The notes beneath the pieces were generated by a model. The model saw only the letters and a list, made by a program, of their open reading frames with translations. It did no database searches and had not been told where the DNA came from. The translations under genes were made by a program, and so were the position numbers. From Paragonimus westermani (Eukaryota > Platyhelminthes > Trematoda > Plagiorchiida > Troglotrematidae), in assembly GCA_008508345.1 (NCBI GenBank), contig QNGE01003080.1, positions 1 to 64,000 of the forward strand: DNA of 64,000 nucleotides, given 5' to 3'. This document shows, one piece after another, positions 49,901 through 57,500 of this stretch (within the stretch, counting starts at the first letter, position 1; each line of letters starts with the position of its first letter).

Positions 49901-52022
49901 CTCATTCTACAGGTGATCAATCCTTATTGGCCTGATCACTTATGATTCTGCACCTAGTAGCTATGGTCTCTTTGAGTATCCCTCATCTAACTGGAGCCAC
50001 GGGGTCATGCCGAGGCGCATTTTTGGAGCAAGTAAGGCCAATTTATGGCCTTGGGATGTCTTGCGATTACAAACTCATCGATGATCATGCCGTGTACACT
50101 CCACAGGACTCGAGTTAGGTTGAAGCGCCACCTTAGTGTATGGTACTATATCTGAAGATGAAGGTTTTGCTTCACATACAATCTGTTACAGACATCCACT
50201 GATGTATTGCTGTCTATGGTGATGATGCTACAGACATCCTGGATAGCGCTGTCAATATCTAGGATGTGTTGATTCCATCTCCCCAGTCCGTAATGCCACC
50301 CAAAGAAGTCAACGGATTGACTGTTAATCCGTCTTTCCGATGTGCACTCTGCTTCGGTGAAGCGCATCGTGACATACTCAACGTGAGCCGAACGTGTGTT
50401 TGCGCTCACCGTCGGTATTTACACATTGGAGTTGGCGTAGAAATTCGTTAACAGCAACACATCAGGTGTTGGTTAGCTTCCCCATTAGAATATTTAATTT
50501 ATCTCCGTATTTGAACCTTTTCTGACTGTTTGTTCGAAGTGATACTTGCTGGACCGTTATTAGCCACCTTCTATAAAAAGGTGGTATGTAGTGCCTCGAC
50601 ACACAGTCTTGTATAGTTGCGGCATTGTCTGTCCGCATGGTTTTTGTTTTGCCGCAGTCGGATCCTGATTGAAGGCGTCCTTTCATTACTGCATATGTGC
50701 GGTGAAAATATCCCGCTGTGATCACCGCAGTTTGTTGTTTTGACTTTGAAACAAGCGAATGTCTCGTCTAGTTGACCAGTGTGCTATGGGTCTCATTGAT
50801 TTCACAGTCTAACTGATCGACGTACGACAAATCTATCGATCAGGGTTTCAGTGTTTGTATTCAGTTCCCTAGGGCGTTATAAGCTCCTTAGCTATGGCAC
50901 AGGCCTATGCTCACGACACAAAATCAGAGTTTCCGGTTCTCCTGTGTTTCTTCGTACTCCGTTTTGGTTTCAGTTCTCGAATTTTCTCTGTTCTTGAGTC
51001 CGCTTGATCCTAATGTGCAATAGATCATCGCTTTTTTCAGCTTTGTAATGATTGTGTTTTTGGCTTTGATTTCGGCTTCCTGATTCCAAGTCTTTTCACA
51101 TAAACCGTCCACCTTGGAACTCAAAGCAGCCAACTCTTCACGGTTCATCTTTGACTGACCGTCAGATTCAGTGCATTGTTGTGGCGGTACCTTGACGACA
51201 GTGATGTCCATACTGGAGAGTTTACGGATCAAGTCATCTTTCTTTTGGATTTCCGCCAAGTAGGCTTTGAATTTCTCTTCTAACGATAATCGAGAATTTA
51301 GTTCCATTTCCAAACGTCTTGATTTGATCGTTCTTATTGGCAATTTCAACTTCAGTTAGTCTACACAAACGGGGCTGATCCACAGAGTAATGGGGCTCGA
51401 TAACGTAATTGTTGTCACTCAACATGTTACGCTAAACCATAAGATTTAGAGTGTACATACATGATGATGTCACCTCGCCTGGTGATGAAACGTTTGCAAC
51501 CTAAATGCCAAGCTCGGTGAACATATCAATACCAAGATCATCGCTTTGTTGAGCGCTCTTTTAGGAACAATTTTTCCAAAAGAATACGCGGTCTCCAAGT
51601 TTCGTGCTATAGAGTTTGATTCTACCGGATTCTTTCATGAGGGAATAACCGACACAATTTTTTTCTGGCTTCGCAACTCCTATTCTAAAGTTGCTCCGTT
51701 GTATATGCATGTATGATATTTTGACGCACGCCCACATGCATGTTACATTCGTGGCATTGTGACCTTGTGCTTACCTATGTTGTCCTCCTGTTCTTCGTCT
51801 CAATCAGGTACTTTCGTGACAGTAGACATTTGTCTGCAACAGGCTATCAACGAAGGCTATCTAGACGTGCCTGATGTGGTCAGTCGTTTGCGTGATCAGC
51901 GAGCTGGCGCAGTCCAAGTTCCCAAACAATATGCGTTTATCCATTCTGCGCTAAGCTCCTCTCTGACTCGTCTGAATAACGGCACTATTCAAACCTCCAG
52001 CACCATATCCTCTCCTTCCTGA
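28844..52022 (+). CDS. PTPN9: PTPN9/PTP-MEG2-like protein tyrosine phosphatase, partial gene model (eight exons, 5' end missing)
   Basis: Exons by hand: 28844-28949, 35474-35584, 36336-37105, 40864-41006, 44686-44764, 48388-~48712, 49310-49565, 51808-52022; introns about 0.8 to 6.5 kb. All acceptors are AG and all donors GT. Phases join cleanly at every boundary except the end of exon 6, where the donor is a best guess. The partial product is about 668 residues: the second half of a SEC14/CRAL-TRIO domain, a long linker, then a full classical PTP domain. Short strings such as YANF, NRY.DVPCLD, QGPL, KCAPYWP and [10 protein letters not shown] line up in order with PTPN9, the only family I know with CRAL-TRIO followed by one PTP domain. 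Family knowledge: PTPN9 binds phosphoinositides and phosphatidylserine, sits on secretory vesicles and dephosphorylates proteins, including NSF in vesicle fusion. The first ~150 residues of the family length and the start codon are not found in the window. Confidence 0.88.
28950..35473 (+). other. PTPN9 intron (6.5 kb)
   Basis: Bounded by gtgagt and tcaaag. It contains an antisense gypsy-like relic at roughly 31.1-33.7 kb. GGTTCAAATCC at 29191-29201 fits a pol III B box. The remainder (28.95-31.1 and 33.7-35.47 kb) shows no recognisable feature. Integrase would be expected at 30-31.1 kb for the gypsy relic, but I could not identify it. Confidence 0.7.
31100..33720 (-). pseudogene. Decayed Ty3/gypsy-like retrotransposon, antisense in a PTPN9 intron
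   Basis: Reading down the minus strand: about 33.70-33.55 kb a Val/Ala/Glu-rich gag-like start; 33388-33053 an open frame of capsid-like composition; 32973-32704 an open frame with [14 protein letters not shown] spacing (here [11 protein letters not shown]) typical of gypsy aspartic proteases, lacking an obvious DTGA; 31884-31537 an RT-like segment with ENTAFTVHD, then [15 protein letters not shown]; and 31.4-31.1 kb [25 protein letters not shown] and [10 protein letters not shown], an RNase H pattern. The gag-PR-RT-RH order is right for gypsy. Frames are broken in many places and no LTR pair was found. Confidence 0.6.
35474..35584 (+). CDS. PTPN9: PTPN9 visible exon 2: CRAL-TRIO lipid-pocket segment
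   Basis: Exactly 37 codons lie between a tcaaag acceptor and a gtgagt donor, phase 0 at both ends. The translation begins [16 protein letters not shown] and continues MWFRAPFG and FVKEKMRDR. This is the standard CRAL-TRIO pattern (YP-x-RL-x-K-hydrophobic-V-x-AP-WF-R), and it joins the LLNLFK end of the previous exon exactly as in PTPN9 (NLLKGAFPARLKKV). It follows a 6.5-kb intron that carries an antisense gypsy-like relic. Confidence 0.9.
36336..37105 (+). CDS. PTPN9: PTPN9 visible exon 3: end of CRAL-TRIO, long linker, start of PTP domain
   Basis: The exon starts after tttcattatcag and ends at cat|gtgagt, phase 0 to phase 2 (770 nt, 256 codons plus two bases). The first ~45 residues ([19 protein letters not shown] onward) finish CRAL-TRIO. 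The usual SEC14 LPxxLGG motif is not recognisable there. About 170 residues of Ser/His/Arg/Asn-rich low-complexity linker follow, far longer than in the human protein. The last ~37 residues ([20 protein letters not shown], then ESLF) match the helix that opens classical PTP domains. The open frame runs on upstream into the intron, so an ORF caller would start at a false ATG at 36285; the splice acceptor and match to CRAL-TRIO favour 36336. Confidence 0.85.
37731..38600 (+). pseudogene. R2-like LINE C-terminal fragment with zinc knuckle and restriction-like endonuclease
   Basis: The frame 37731-38057 contains [13 protein letters not shown] and [14 protein letters not shown], the post-RT (thumb) pattern of R2-clade elements (R..VK.WL.LP...GGLGIP.L). 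The frame 38008-38247 gives [17 protein letters not shown] (Q.R.G.LPT...RSRG). A shifted frame at 38.25-38.34 kb gives [17 protein letters not shown], then HSGRYERY, the C-x-C...H...C motif. The frame 38366-38581 gives [20 protein letters not shown], the PD...D core of the restriction-like endonuclease. R2-clade LINEs use this endonuclease for sequence-specific insertion. At least two frame shifts make it inactive. Confidence 0.72.
38850..39600 (-). pseudogene. CR1/L2-like LINE reverse-transcriptase fragment (antisense)
   Basis: Minus-strand open frame 39594-39265 reads [12 protein letters not shown] and [12 protein letters not shown], then SSVNAL and [14 protein letters not shown]. The L2/CR1 pattern is DPLQFAYR...SVxDA...LFxDYSxAFNxVxR. 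Overlapping frames down to 38853 carry [11 protein letters not shown] (W..x.L.NR.Q.V), [16 protein letters not shown] (GxxQGxVLSPxLF) and a late VTFLGVTLT (FLG..i). The YADD box was not found and several frame changes occur. Confidence 0.6.
40864..41006 (+). CDS. PTPN9: PTPN9 visible exon 4: phosphotyrosine-loop region of the PTP domain
   Basis: The exon lies between a ccccacag acceptor and a gtaagc donor and is entered in phase 2, left in phase 1. Translation: [47 protein letters not shown]. The NRY.DVPCLD string is close to human PTPN9 (NRYGDVPCLD) and marks the pTyr-recognition loop. The usual PTP motif DYINA is replaced by TYLHA. The preceding 3.8-kb intron contains R2-like and CR1/L2-like retroelement fragments. 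Confidence 0.92.
42190..43361 (+). pseudogene. RTE-like LINE (family B), plus-strand copy, interrupted
   Basis: At 42.2-42.39 kb: [17 protein letters not shown], then [17 protein letters not shown] and [17 protein letters not shown], the LINE C-terminal F.YLGS.IS...I..RI.KAR..F..L pattern. After an interruption (about 42.4-42.87 kb) it resumes with [20 protein letters not shown]. It ends at 43,183-43,335 with [20 protein letters not shown] and [13 protein letters not shown], then QWSIC. The minus-strand copy at 10.53-11.51 kb is its closest relative in the window. Frame shifts show it is dead. Confidence 0.72.
42545..42870 (-). pseudogene. Penelope-like element C-terminus with GIY-YIG-associated tail
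   Basis: Read on the minus strand: [20 protein letters not shown], then after a shift [16 protein letters not shown], then [14 protein letters not shown] and a stop near 42,564. The GIY-YIG C-terminal region of Penelope-like elements ends in this order: ...I..H...TGH..., EA..I...KP.LC.QK...L.LP. It lies inside the family B LINE at 42.19-43.36 kb, so it is either a later insertion or part of a composite. Two frame breaks make it inactive. Confidence 0.6.
43184..43540 (+). repeat. 178-bp tandem duplication on either side of a single N
   Basis: Positions 43184-43361 and 43363-43540 appear identical, separated by one N at 43362. The unit is the C-terminal end and start of the 3' region of the family B LINE. 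Perfect identity and the undetermined base at the join point to an assembly artefact (overlapping contig ends placed end to end) rather than a biological tandem repeat. Confidence 0.9.
44686..44764 (+). CDS. PTPN9: PTPN9 visible exon 5: QGPL and DFW..VWE motifs
   Basis: A short 79-nt exon between ttgctcaag and a gtaggt donor, phase 1 in and phase 2 out. With the split Gly codon it reads (Q)[16 protein letters not shown] then [10 protein letters not shown], the conserved PTP core strand and helix (QGP...T..DFW..VWE....IVMLT). The split Lys codon at the 3' side is completed by the next exon ([12 protein letters not shown]). The short length and exact phase agreement make this a reliable exon although it has no start codon of its own. 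Confidence 0.92.
46525..46740 (+). pseudogene. LINE reverse-transcriptase scrap
   Basis: The open frame 46525-46719 ends with [19 protein letters not shown]. This is LINE RT motif A (Y..FVDF.KAFDS..R..L), followed after a stop by AVLGKF. It belongs to a different LINE group from families A and B. Confidence 0.55.
47240..47315 (+). repeat. Dispersed repeat with hammerhead-like core, copy 2 (degenerate)
   Basis: GGAAGGCCACCCGAGGTG, then ATTGAAACGTGGAGTAT and the shared cttgctcgtaacgttgtgttatt tail segment (47.29-47.31 kb). The CTGAGGA box of the other copies is changed here to GGCGGA. The repeat directly abuts the 3' end of the antisense LINE. Confidence 0.65.
47316..48257 (-). pseudogene. Family A LINE C-terminus and 3' tail, antisense
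   Basis: Read on the minus strand it begins [20 protein letters not shown] and contains the [20 protein letters not shown] motif near 48.05 kb. It continues to [10 protein letters not shown] near 47.85 kb and ends in the tgtgtggcagttaagcatcag tail near 47.33 kb. It aligns in order with 18.85-19.75 kb. Stops interrupt the frame. It is more intact at the C-terminus than the 19-kb copy. Confidence 0.75.
48388..48712 (+). CDS. PTPN9: PTPN9 visible exon 6: KC..YWP motif with Ser-rich insertion (3' end uncertain)
   Basis: The acceptor is gtcgtag. The exon completes the split Lys codon and continues [14 protein letters not shown], the PTP KC..YWP motif. A Ser-rich stretch of about 40 residues follows, where human PTPN9 has only a few, and then [14 protein letters not shown] and [11 protein letters not shown], matching the family's VTNLG region. 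A second basic/Ser-rich stretch precedes the donor. The next exon needs phase 0; the best in-phase donor is gtatgc at 48713 (exon end 48712), the next gtgtat at 48731. Strong gtgagt/gtgaga sites further upstream are out of phase and would remove conserved residues. Confidence 0.8.
48713..49309 (+). other. PTPN9 intron (0.6 kb)
   Basis: The shortest intron of the gene apart from the one after exon 2. No internal feature recognised. Confidence 0.7.
49310..49565 (+). CDS. PTPN9: PTPN9 visible exon 7: WPD loop and catalytic signature
   Basis: The exon lies between a cttccttgcag acceptor and a gttggt donor, phase 0 in and phase 1 out. It contains [13 protein letters not shown], with the general-acid Asp codon at 49379-49381, and ends in [13 protein letters not shown], the active-site P-loop. 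The nucleophile Cys codon is at 49541-49543 and the phosphate-binding Arg is at 49559-49561. All catalytic residues are present, so the enzyme is predicted to be active. Between the two motifs are about 45 residues with a somewhat longer Gln/His/Ala-rich segment than usual. Confidence 0.95.
50190..50230 (+). mobile_element. Solitary family A LINE tail
   Basis: CACTGATGTATTGCTGTC followed by GATGATG matches the extreme 3' end of the family A copies at 10.97 and 19.79 kb. Only this tail is recognisable. The sequence just after it may be the pre-insertion locus or another repeat. Confidence 0.5.
50924..51349 (-). CDS. Unrecognised coiled-coil-like ORF, antisense in a PTPN9 intron
   Basis: A 141-codon open frame with many charged residues in heptad-like spacing ([20 protein letters not shown], then [40 protein letters not shown]). 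It looks like a coiled coil rather than random sequence. An overlapping minus frame (51425-51234) may continue it upstream after a shift. I do not recognise a family. It could be an exon of a nested gene, an ORF1/gag-like coiled coil of a mobile element, or chance. No splice or promoter evidence was found. Confidence 0.25.
   Translation of the reverse strand: MKLPIRTIKSRRLEMELNSRLSLEEKFKAYLAEIQKKDDLIRKLSSMDITVVKVPPQQCTESDGQSKMNREELAALSSKVDGLCEKTWNQEAEIKAKNTIITKLKKAMIYCTLGSSGLKNRENSRTETKTEYEETQENRKL
51808..52022 (+). CDS. PTPN9: PTPN9 visible exon 8: C-terminal PTP helices, Q-loop and stop codon
   Basis: Starts after caatcag, completes the Gly codon of GRTG, and reads [20 protein letters not shown], then [18 protein letters not shown] and [16 protein letters not shown] and QY are the Q-loop, which positions the hydrolytic water. 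Family strings (DICL, VSR.R.QR, QY.F) are in order. About 25 Ser/Thr-rich residues follow the last helix, then TGA at 52020-52022. No further coding is needed to complete the domain, so this is very likely the terminal exon. Confidence 0.93.
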
Positions 52023-54306
52023 CAAGCATTGACATGACTACAACTATCTCCGTTCTCTTCCAATCGTGCCTTCCAAATATCGTCGACTGTCCATTTGACT
52101 TGTGTTCATCAGACCCAGGCTTCATTTCTCTTCGCTCCCGATCACAACTGGGCCCCAAGTAACAGATCTATCGACACTGAATATATCGAATACAATTGTA
52201 CTCTCGTTCGTATCTGATCCCTCAAACATTCTTCGGGCTTTCCCTTTAACTATATCAATCATATATGTGAAATGTATACTCCTATGTTTGTGGTCGCTCG
52301 ATTAGCGCACAATCTTCAGATTTGACTGTAAATGTGCTTTGTTTCAGCTCCTGTCGCTTTTTTCGATATTGTCTATTATTTTTGTGCGGAATTCGCACTG
52401 ACCTGCACAACCATGGGCATTCACAATCCCATCTGACCAGCACCGTTACAGATGGTGATGGTAGTGGTTGTCCACGACTCGGCTGCATTTGCATTTCAAC
52501 CAGTGTCTATTATTGCCTATCAGTAGGATTGCTGTGTTCTCGGTCAATGTGTTGTTTTGTTATGGTCAACTTTCTTCTTTGTTTACACCACACTCGTTCA
52601 ACTTTGAGCACGTGGTATGTTTGTCTGGATTCCATGGACAGGATAGAACCATGGGGCTGAGTCTTCTTATTCCCTGACAAACTGAAGCACCAACATTGGC
52701 TGCCAATATGTTGTTATACTGGAAAACTGCTCATGCTTTCGCGAATGGACAATGTACTCTCGCTAGCCTACAATCTCCTCACTAGCGAGTCATCTGCTGT
52801 TCTCTGTTGCAATCGTTTCTCCAATCGCGATCCTTGCAGCTGTGCATACGGTTTCATTGATCGGAATTGTCCGTGGTGTTATCACCAGGATTTGAAATAA
52901 ATCATCGTCTATCTTGTTCGTCTGCTTCATTCAGTACCACTTATAGGCCAATTTGATAAACTAACTAATCGCACCACTGAGTGGTTTGCCCCCCACACTC
53001 CTTACAACACAAAGTTGCTGCCCGGCTGATCTGCTGGGTTGTCTAAATGCTTCGGGAATATGACCCTCCCTCGATTCGTACGTACGTTTTTCGCTCTTCA
53101 CATCTGGTCGATTTTTCTAGAGACTGGTCGGAGCAGACATATATCTGTTTTCACTGGTCATGGTCCTATAAGCTACACTCCTTAAGTCAATAAAGGGTGA
53201 TTGCAGAGCCTTGACTAGAATCTGTGGCCTTCATACTTTTACGGATCAGACAGATTCGTAAACACTAATCGGCATTGCTTCGTCTTCAAGTTGACTGGAA
53301 GATGTCATCAGTTTTCTTCAGGCATAGATCTTACAAGTTTCTCTGACCAACCCGTGTTTCGGCAACCATTTGAAGCAACAAACACAAATGCTATTGAAAA
53401 GCTGCCATCCAATGTGTGCTTCAAAGGCATTTTTGGTGTTTTTAATCGGGGTCATATTTTACTTTATCGAAAATACGATTGACTACCCGGGACGCACAAA
53501 TTTACCCCTTTATGTAACGGGACAGTGTGTGGGCAATGCTACCTCGACTTGCCATACCGCACCAAATAACGCACCTCGTTTCATCCGCACATGTTGACCT
53601 AACTACTCTCACAAGTGTGTCCGTTGGTTGAGTTGGTCCAATTGTTCACAGCCCCCTTTATGTAGGTTTCTGTCTTTATTTAATACCATGGATCGTCCGG
53701 TTACCATTGTTTGTACGACCCACTTGTGGTCTTTAATCATCCATCTGCTTCATCTGAATTCCGGAAGGTTCGGCATCGTTACCAAACACAAATATTGCAT
53801 AAAATGCTTGTATACTGTGTTGGTCAATGCATATAGTGCGTATAGAGCGTACTGTCTTAAAGCTGAATAGTACGGTTTTGTAGCGACTCGATATGGTTTG
53901 GTATATGTGCAGCAGAACTTAGAAACCGCGCAACATGGCTCCTTAACACTGGAAAATACTATTCCTGCCGTGTCATTTGACATCCACTCCACTCTGTTCT
54001 TGATTTGGTCACGTCCTTGAATTAATCTAATCTAGCCTGGTGTGGAGGGTTTGAATTCGCATCTAAGATCAATGCATCACGAACCTCAGTTTGTTTGTTA
54101 TAACACACTTAGGTATTTGTGTGCGTTTATCAGAATCTAATTGAAGTAACCTCAAATTTTCTCTTTCATACCAACCTACATTACGCGACTGTTCTCGTTC
54201 TTCGTTTAAAATGCTGATGTCTTGTTCCACTCATAGAGGTGAACTTCCAGCACGATTTTGTCAAACCAACCAGACCACATGTTTTCATGCCGAATGGCTG
54301 CCCAAT
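52023..54306 (+). other. Presumed PTPN9 3' UTR and downstream sequence
   Basis: Follows the stop codon. AATAAA hexamers at 52896 and 53189 are the only candidate ends. Open frames (for example 52322-52660) have no recognised domain. Nothing else is seen before the palindrome at 54.3 kb. Confidence 0.45.
52896..52901 (+). promoter_or_regulatory. Candidate polyadenylation signal for PTPN9
   Basis: An AATAAA hexamer lies about 870 bases after the stop codon on the coding strand. A second AATAAA at 53189-53194 is an alternative. Both are chance-compatible in a sequence this long, so the 3' UTR end is only indicative. Confidence 0.25.
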
Positions 54307-54508
54307 GCTATTGATAAACAGATTGAGAATAGCGCAACGTTACGAGCAAGTTGTAATACTCTACGTTTCAACCACCTCGGGTGGCCTTCCTCAGGAATGT
54401 TGTAATCGATTACAACACTCCTGAGGAAGGCCACCCGAGGTGCTTGAAACGTAGAGTTTTACAACTTGCTCGTAACCTTGTGTTATTCCCAATCTGTTTA
54501 TCAATAAC
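54307..54508. repeat. Palindrome of two head-to-head hammerhead-like repeats (copies 3a and 3b)
   Basis: The axis is between 54407 and 54408 (tgtaatc|gattaca). The two arms, each about 100 bp, are complementary with no indels and roughly 8 mismatches, out to attgataaacagatt / aatctgtttatcaat. Each arm holds one copy of the core CCTGAGGAAGGCCACC, then CGAGGTG..TGAAACGTAGAG. The flank to 54,570 is shared with 6335-6407. As RNA or single-stranded DNA the whole unit would fold into one long hairpin. Confidence 0.85.
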
Positions 54509-54570
54509 ATGTTAAACACGACGCCCAAACTATTCAACTTCATTCGTACTACATTTGGTGCGGATATCTT

Positions 54571-57500
54571 ACGGCTGCCCAGTGCGTTTTATTCAGAAGG
54601 CGATATAGGCGATAGAATCAAAACTTAAGTCACGTTCTAGGTTTATTTGCCTTCCTTTCAACTGTGCATTAATTTCCGTTCAACATTTGTTATCGCCTAA
54701 TAACTCAAAGATATCTTCCATGTTCTAACACCAATTGCTTGCTGGTGTCGACCATCATAATTTAGTCGTACCTCAAGGCGATTTTCCGATAGAATGCGTG
54801 AACACCATCCCGTGTGGTTGAATATTGATGTGGCTGAAATGGTTCCAAGCACGATTGTTGCTGATTTGACGAACTCCGATCATTCCGTCAGTAAGATAGA
54901 TGCCTTTCAAATTTTCTACCGAGTGCCAAGAAATGGGTAAAAATGATCAGATTCCGAATGCTGACCATCGCTGGAGCTAATATTGTCCGATTTTATAACT
55001 CTGACCTCTGTTCAGAAGAAGTTCCTACGGACGCTTAATTTCCCGTGGTCTATAATCAATCAAGCGCACAATTTAGACAATGTTTTTATATTTTTGTGTT
55101 ATATTTAACCTGATGGTCAAACACGGAAAACATGTCTTGCTCGCTACGTTGTCTCATGACAAGTGCCTGTATCAAAATCTCCATAGCTCGCCACATTGTT
55201 GGGCTACAACCTTATCGGGCCAACATAACCATCTAAATTCCAACAGAGGTGCTCACGAAAGCAAATTGAAAGTTGGCTCCTAATGTGCATGTTACAGCAG
55301 GAACAATCTTCGGCAATCATAGTATTTTCTAGTTGACCATCACTCACATTCAATCGCAACCTTCGCATTCAGATAGACTTTCCAGCCAGCCTCTTTCGAA
55401 TCATAGTATTGTCACTCATCCATAAGGAACGGATTGGAAGTGACCCATCGGTTGACACTCAACACGTGGCGATTAATGCCTGATTTTGCTGAAGTGAATA
55501 GAGCTTGTATACGAGTGGGAGTAAACTGCGATTAAAAGTTGTGATTTAAATTAACGTTATCAGTCAACACTTGACAAGGACTAACATTCTCTTTCTAATA
55601 CCGTGACTATCCTACTGGAAAATAACAGCGGTCAACCCAATAATGTTTTTTGTCCTTCGTGTTGGCGCCTCGGTAACGAAAGTTTACGTAACTTTTGACA
55701 TATCTTTCAGCCACTGAATGTGTTAGCATTGTCTAGACCAGGTGCCCGAAGTTTCATCACCACTCTTTCGACAGACGCGTCTTTGTAATCTGACGAACCT
55801 GACTGATCAATTGAGTGGTCACAACCAAACCACCTCATTTGCAGTTTGCAAACGTGACCGAGCCAACCGAAACAACATACTGTATGTGCGGTCGACTGTG
55901 CCAAGCAAGCGGGGTGATTAATCACGCACCGGTGATGTTCATGATTCATCTCCTAAATCTGAAGTAGGGTTTGAACCGAAAGCAATAATTTTGGCCGTTA
56001 TCAGCGATCAGCTACTGATTGTTTTCGTGGCATTGCAAGTAACATTTCATTCTAATGAAGGCATAAATTCTAATGAAGTTGCTTTTCTAATTCCCATTTA
56101 TCGTGATATTGCGAACTTCTGTTGTTGGGATTATGAGCTAAACAGGTATCAGCTGGTAGAATGTTAATAATAGGGCTTGTGACCTGTCGGATTCTTGAAC
56201 TGGCGGAATTACGAACAGCAACCTACTTACCATGTTTACCCTCAAATGGATACCTTTAAGAGCTGCTTGGGTCGTCCCATCTGCAGTGCACCACAATGGT
56301 TATAGGTGGAATTCAATAGCGATCCATTATGTCGAACACATCCGTTCACTTAAGGTCAGCCGCATGTACTCCACTGTGCTTACTGGGATGCTGTTGATGG
56401 CCACTTTGCGTGGCTGAAGTCGTATGCTGACATTTAAAGAAAGTGTACGTGTCAAACACTGGGGCCGACGATCACGTGCACTGGTTTTGTAGAGTTTCTG
56501 ACAGAGTATCACGCACAACTGGTTTCCTTGACATATGTACACATAATGAAATCAATAAGTTTTAAGGATTCATTTTATTGACGCATCTTGTCTATATAAT
56601 AACCCTTGAAAGCTCGACGAAACTGAAAGTCGCTTTTTGTCACAATTTTGTTTTGGCTTTCCTTTCGGAAAATAGCGAGTTTCCAACACCATGTCTTCTT
56701 TCCAGCTGTCCGTCGTCTCATTAAACAATAACCGGTGAGGTAACCGCCCATCTGACATGCGAAATATACTACCAAATCGCACTCTGCGCAACGTGATTGA
56801 CTGACCATCTGATCGCGCATCCAGAACGCGCTGAAATACACACTAGTGAACGGCAACATTGTTCACGCAATCACCCCAACTGATGTTACCTAACTGGTGG
56901 AGACAGCAGTGGTGGAACACAGCAACTCGATTGCTGTTTTTGTGTTAAACAAGTAGCCTTTCCTAAAAACAACAGGATCAGACAAGCATTGTACGTCCTT
57001 ACTTTCGGCGACAACCGGATCTTCTTTTGGCATTGCGGCGGTCACAGTTTGGCAAAAGTAACACATGCCTTCGTTATAACCTTCGATGTCCCATCATCTA
57101 AATTACAAATTGACGAGATGGTGAGACGAAAGTCATCCAGTAGAGCTAGACATCTGCTGGCGTTTCCTGTCGTGGATGTTTTCTGTCACACACCCCCACA
57201 CTTGGGTCAATTTCTTCCAGAGTTAACTCCTTCAAATTCAGTTATTGCCTCTACTACTCGGCAGTTCCTTTATTGTGTGATTGAACCGTTCCAAAATCCA
57301 TTTCGTCTGTAGGTAGTACAGGAATTTTCGTAAGCGCTGCACTCGTAAGTTCTTTAGTGTGTGAAATTGCCACCCCTCAGAAATCGGGCCTTGATACGCG
57401 ATAATTCTGCGGTATTTAAAAAAAGCCAGGAAGTTGTTCACAAAGATGTGTACAACCGTTCCGTCTATCTAATCTGCAGCGAAACTGACTTCCATCTCCC

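Larger units (their letters stand above)
49566..51807 (+). other. PTPN9 intron (2.2 kb)
   Basis: Bounded by gttggt and caatcag. It contains a solitary family A LINE tail at about 50.19-50.23 kb and a minus-strand coiled-coil-like ORF at 50.92-51.35 kb. Nothing else seen. Confidence 0.75.
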
